DNA of 64,000 bases from Ornatilinea sp. (GTDB lineage: Bacteria; Chloroflexota; Anaerolineae; Anaerolineales; Anaerolineaceae): the NCBI GenBank assembly GCA_018433975.1, contig JAHDQE010000058.1, forward strand, positions 1 to 64,000. The letters are read 5' to 3'. Below the pieces are notes generated by a model. It was not told the origin of the DNA and ran no database searches. It worked only from the letters and a program-made list of their open reading frames with translations. A program made the position numbers and the translations under genes. Positions 61,872-64,000 of the stretch are shown in pieces. Position 1 is the first letter of the stretch; each line of letters opens with the position of its first letter.

Positions 61872-62744
61872 ATGAAAAATGATTTACAAAGTGCTTTTAC
61901 GATTTTGGAAAGTACCAGTAGGACATTTTTTATACCTATCAGCCGATTACCAGATAATCTTCAAGTTGCTGTAATGTCTGCATATCTCTGTATGAGAGCA
62001 ATTGATGAAATTGAAGATCATCCACATATCAAATCAAGAACAAAAGCAGCTATTTTGAAAGAAACCAGCTTAGCTTTGCAAATATCAACAGGAGATATAT
62101 CAGATAACACAAATTTTTTCGACTTTCTTTCCTCATCTTCGATTCCTTTACCAGAGGTTACTATTAGGTTGCCGGAATGGATCAACTTAGCACCATCTTC
62201 TATTGCACCCCGGATTTTGGACGCAACTGCCGCTATGGCAGACCGGATGAGTTATTGGGCATTACAAGAATGGAAAATAAATTCCATCAATAATTTAGAC
62301 CAATATACATTTGGAGTAGCTGGCGCTGTTGGGCTTTTGTTGTCAGATATATGGTGTTGGTATAATGGAACTCAAACCAATCGCCAACTTGCAGTGTGTT
62401 TTGGTCGTGGGTTGCAGGCTGTAAATATTCTTCGAAACCGCGATGAGGACCTCCATCGTGGTGTTGATTTCTTTCCTGATGGATGGGGCACCAAAGAATT
62501 GATTCAATATGCAAGTACCAATCTGAAACTTGCGGAAAAATACACTCGGAACTTACCAGATGGACCAGTAGCAGATTTCTGTAAAATTCCTCTTACTCTG
62601 GCTGGTGCAACTCTGGAAGCCGTATCAAAGGGCAAGGGAAAGCTAAGCAGAGACACTGTCGTAAGTCTGGTTGCACAATTAGATGTTGAAAAATCTTCCA
62701 TTACTCCTCCATTTAAGGATATTCGCACATCTGAGCATAAGTAG
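61872..62744 (+). CDS. squalene/phytoene synthase-family enzyme
   Basis: A 290-residue all-helical trans-prenyl synthase that joins two prenyl diphosphates head-to-head. The first Asp-rich motif is MRAIDEIED and the second NRDEDLHRGVDFFPD; SRTFFIPISRLP is the substrate-binding start. The product, squalene, dehydrosqualene or phytoene, cannot be told from sequence by eye. Start is ATG 61872. It sits in a four-gene block with an acyltransferase, a methyltransferase and a VTT membrane protein. Confidence 0.87.
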   Translation: MKNDLQSAFTILESTSRTFFIPISRLPDNLQVAVMSAYLCMRAIDEIEDHPHIKSRTKAAILKETSLALQISTGDISDNTNFFDFLSSSSIPLPEVTIRLPEWINLAPSSIAPRILDATAAMADRMSYWALQEWKINSINNLDQYTFGVAGAVGLLLSDIWCWYNGTQTNRQLAVCFGRGLQAVNILRNRDEDLHRGVDFFPDGWGTKELIQYASTNLKLAEKYTRNLPDGPVADFCKIPLTLAGATLEAVSKGKGKLSRDTVVSLVAQLDVEKSSITPPFKDIRTSEHK

Positions 62745-62754
62745 AGAGGTTTGA

Positions 62755-64000
62755 TTGACGCAAAAGCAACGTTTTCTAGTTCAAGCTGGTGTCATAATCT
62801 TTATATATTTGGAGCTACGCGTTTATTTCAAGAATCACTTTCCCAGCTTTGATGAAATTACATATACCTTGCAAAATTTAGGGATTATTGGCCCCATATT
62901 GCTTATCATGCTGTCAACTAGCAGGGGCTTTTTATTATTTCCACCAAATGCAACTATATTTTTTATGAGTGGCGTTATATTCGGGCCTATTTATGGGTCA
63001 GTTTACGCCTTATTAGGAGGGCTGAGTTGTGCAATTATTGAATTTGGGGTTGCTCGATATTTGGGCCTACCAGTTGTTAAGCGAATCATTGGTCCGAAAA
63101 CTCAAGTTCCAGCACTAGATCCGTTTTTGAGCTGGTCATCAATAATGTTACTGCGCCTTGTACTGACGGGGCCACCGTACGACTTAGTTAACTATGGACT
63201 TGGCCTAACAAAAACAAGATGGCGAAATTATATAGTAGGAACAACCGTCGGGTTAATTCCAAGTTCAATATTGTTTACTCAATTTGGCTACTCCTTACAT
63301 CAATCTCCTTCAAAATTCTTAGTTTTGATAACTGTTCTAATAACAATAGTTACAACACTCCTACCTGATAGACAATATATAAATTGGAATGATACAAAAA
63401 AAGAACATACTGTTCATATCGAAATGAATCTTGGAGAAAATTCAAGTCCAATACCTATTGTTTTCCATAAAAAACAAAATGGTTTTTCCACAATATATGG
63501 ATCTTTCATTTATTTAAGGCACAGCTACGTCATAAAGTATTTACGGACTCGAACCGTTATGGGTTTTGGGTATAGGGTTTCACTACGAAAATTACTTGGA
63601 AGATTACCAATCAAGGATAATATTTTTGCACCATCAGAAGAAGTATTTGAAAATATCGCTCGATATATGGAAATCTTAAATAAAAGATTTAGGAAAATTA
63701 CACGACAACAAGCCCACCTTGCATTTTTGTCCTCCTTCGCATTCGCAAGAAATAATGTAAGTTTTTTTGACACACTCTTACAGGAAATATTTCCTACAGA
63801 ACGAACTACTATTGATTTATTTCCCGCGAATTCACAAATGATCTGGGCAAAAAATCCCTTAGAAGGTAATGACCTTACAATCGCTGTCATACAAGACAAT
63901 GTAAACAACGGAGCAAGCGAATCCATAACATATATCTATCCAAGTACCTTAACTAACAATACAAACCGTATCATTCATGAACAAATGCTTATTTTGATGG
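62755..64000 (+). CDS. VTT-domain (TVP38/DedA-like) membrane protein with soluble C-terminal extension, cut by window
   Basis: An open frame of 415 codons with no stop before the window edge. It starts at TTG 62755, directly after an in-frame TGA and five bases after AGAGAGG. Residues about 5-205 have five to six hydrophobic segments with the VTT signature (FPPNATIFFMSGVIFGPIYG, FGVARYLGLPVVKRI). From about residue 225 a basic, soluble region of at least 190 residues follows that I do not recognise. VTT proteins are lipid scramblases or undecaprenyl-phosphate flippases in known cases. Its 10-bp gap to the prenyl synthase gene suggests one transcript. Confidence 0.85.
   Translation, partial: MTQKQRFLVQAGVIIFIYLELRVYFKNHFPSFDEITYTLQNLGIIGPILLIMLSTSRGFLLFPPNATIFFMSGVIFGPIYGSVYALLGGLSCAIIEFGVARYLGLPVVKRIIGPKTQVPALDPFLSWSSIMLLRLVLTGPPYDLVNYGLGLTKTRWRNYIVGTTVGLIPSSILFTQFGYSLHQSPSKFLVLITVLITIVTTLLPDRQYINWNDTKKEHTVHIEMNLGENSSPIPIVFHKKQNGFSTIYGSFIYLRHSYVIKYLRTRTVMGFGYRVSLRKLLGRLPIKDNIFAPSEEVFENIARYMEILNKRFRKITRQQAHLAFLSSFAFARNNVSFFDTLLQEIFPTERTTIDLFPANSQMIWAKNPLEGNDLTIAVIQDNVNNGASESITYIYPSTLTNNTNRIIHEQMLILM

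Overview
The window is a bacterial chromosome segment that most resembles a Gram-positive-like or monoderm member of the Chloroflexota, probably Anaerolineae. This placement is inferred from several features seen together: a riboflavin ABC importer of the RibXY type behind an FMN riboswitch, lipoproteins with long Thr/Pro linkers, a sortase paired with an LPVTG substrate, a superoxide reductase (anaerobic or microaerobic life), and promoters of the TTGACA/TATAAT kind that sit only 7-9 nt from the start codon, implying leaderless mRNAs.

Layout. 0-4 kb: end of a large exported protein, then a sortase and its likely substrate, a subtilisin-like protease. 4-8.4 kb: a Cys/Met-metabolism PLP enzyme, then an FMN riboswitch with a terminator ahead of a three-gene ABC importer (permease, NMT1/THI5-like binding lipoprotein, ATPase). 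8.4-13 kb: holB, an HD nucleotidase-like gene, a GNAT acetyltransferase and a PcrA/UvrD helicase. 13-16.7 kb: XRE-cupin regulator, PAS protein, superoxide reductase, HtrA protease and the small SRP RNA. 16.7-22.3 kb: two methyltransferases, a GAF histidine kinase, a sulfite-oxidase-like molybdoprotein, a GNAT protein and a single-domain response regulator.

22.4-26.5 kb holds a compact locus: a YtrA-type GntR regulator with four tandem 8-bp repeats at its promoter, an SdpI-like membrane protein, two perfect parS palindromes, an ABC exporter and a YhfC-type membrane protein. 26.6-46.8 kb is mainly housekeeping: LarA-like protein, Lgt-like protein, a split glutamine-dependent NAD synthetase, an MFS exporter, ABC-F, MutS2, SSB with DUF3467 and translin-like genes, NAD kinase, RecN, LysM protein, R3H-ATPase and thymidylate kinase. 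46.9-51 kb is an operon of two lipoproteins, each fusing a DsbA-like thioredoxin domain to a cyclophilin, followed by a PrsW-like membrane protease. 51-54 kb carries two membrane-protein genes.

From 54 kb the character changes. A 295-bp tandem duplication, a PadR/HAAS pair, a mosaic array of interspersed repeats (56.1-57.4 kb) and a cassette-like gene between direct repeats lead into an AT-rich block (59-64 kb). That block encodes a DUF2971 protein and then four closely packed genes: an acyltransferase-like protein, a methyltransferase, a squalene/phytoene-synthase-family enzyme and a VTT-domain membrane protein that runs off the right edge. It looks like an acquired lipid/isoprenoid pathway. 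No tRNA, 23S/16S rRNA, CRISPR array, transposase or integrase was recognised.
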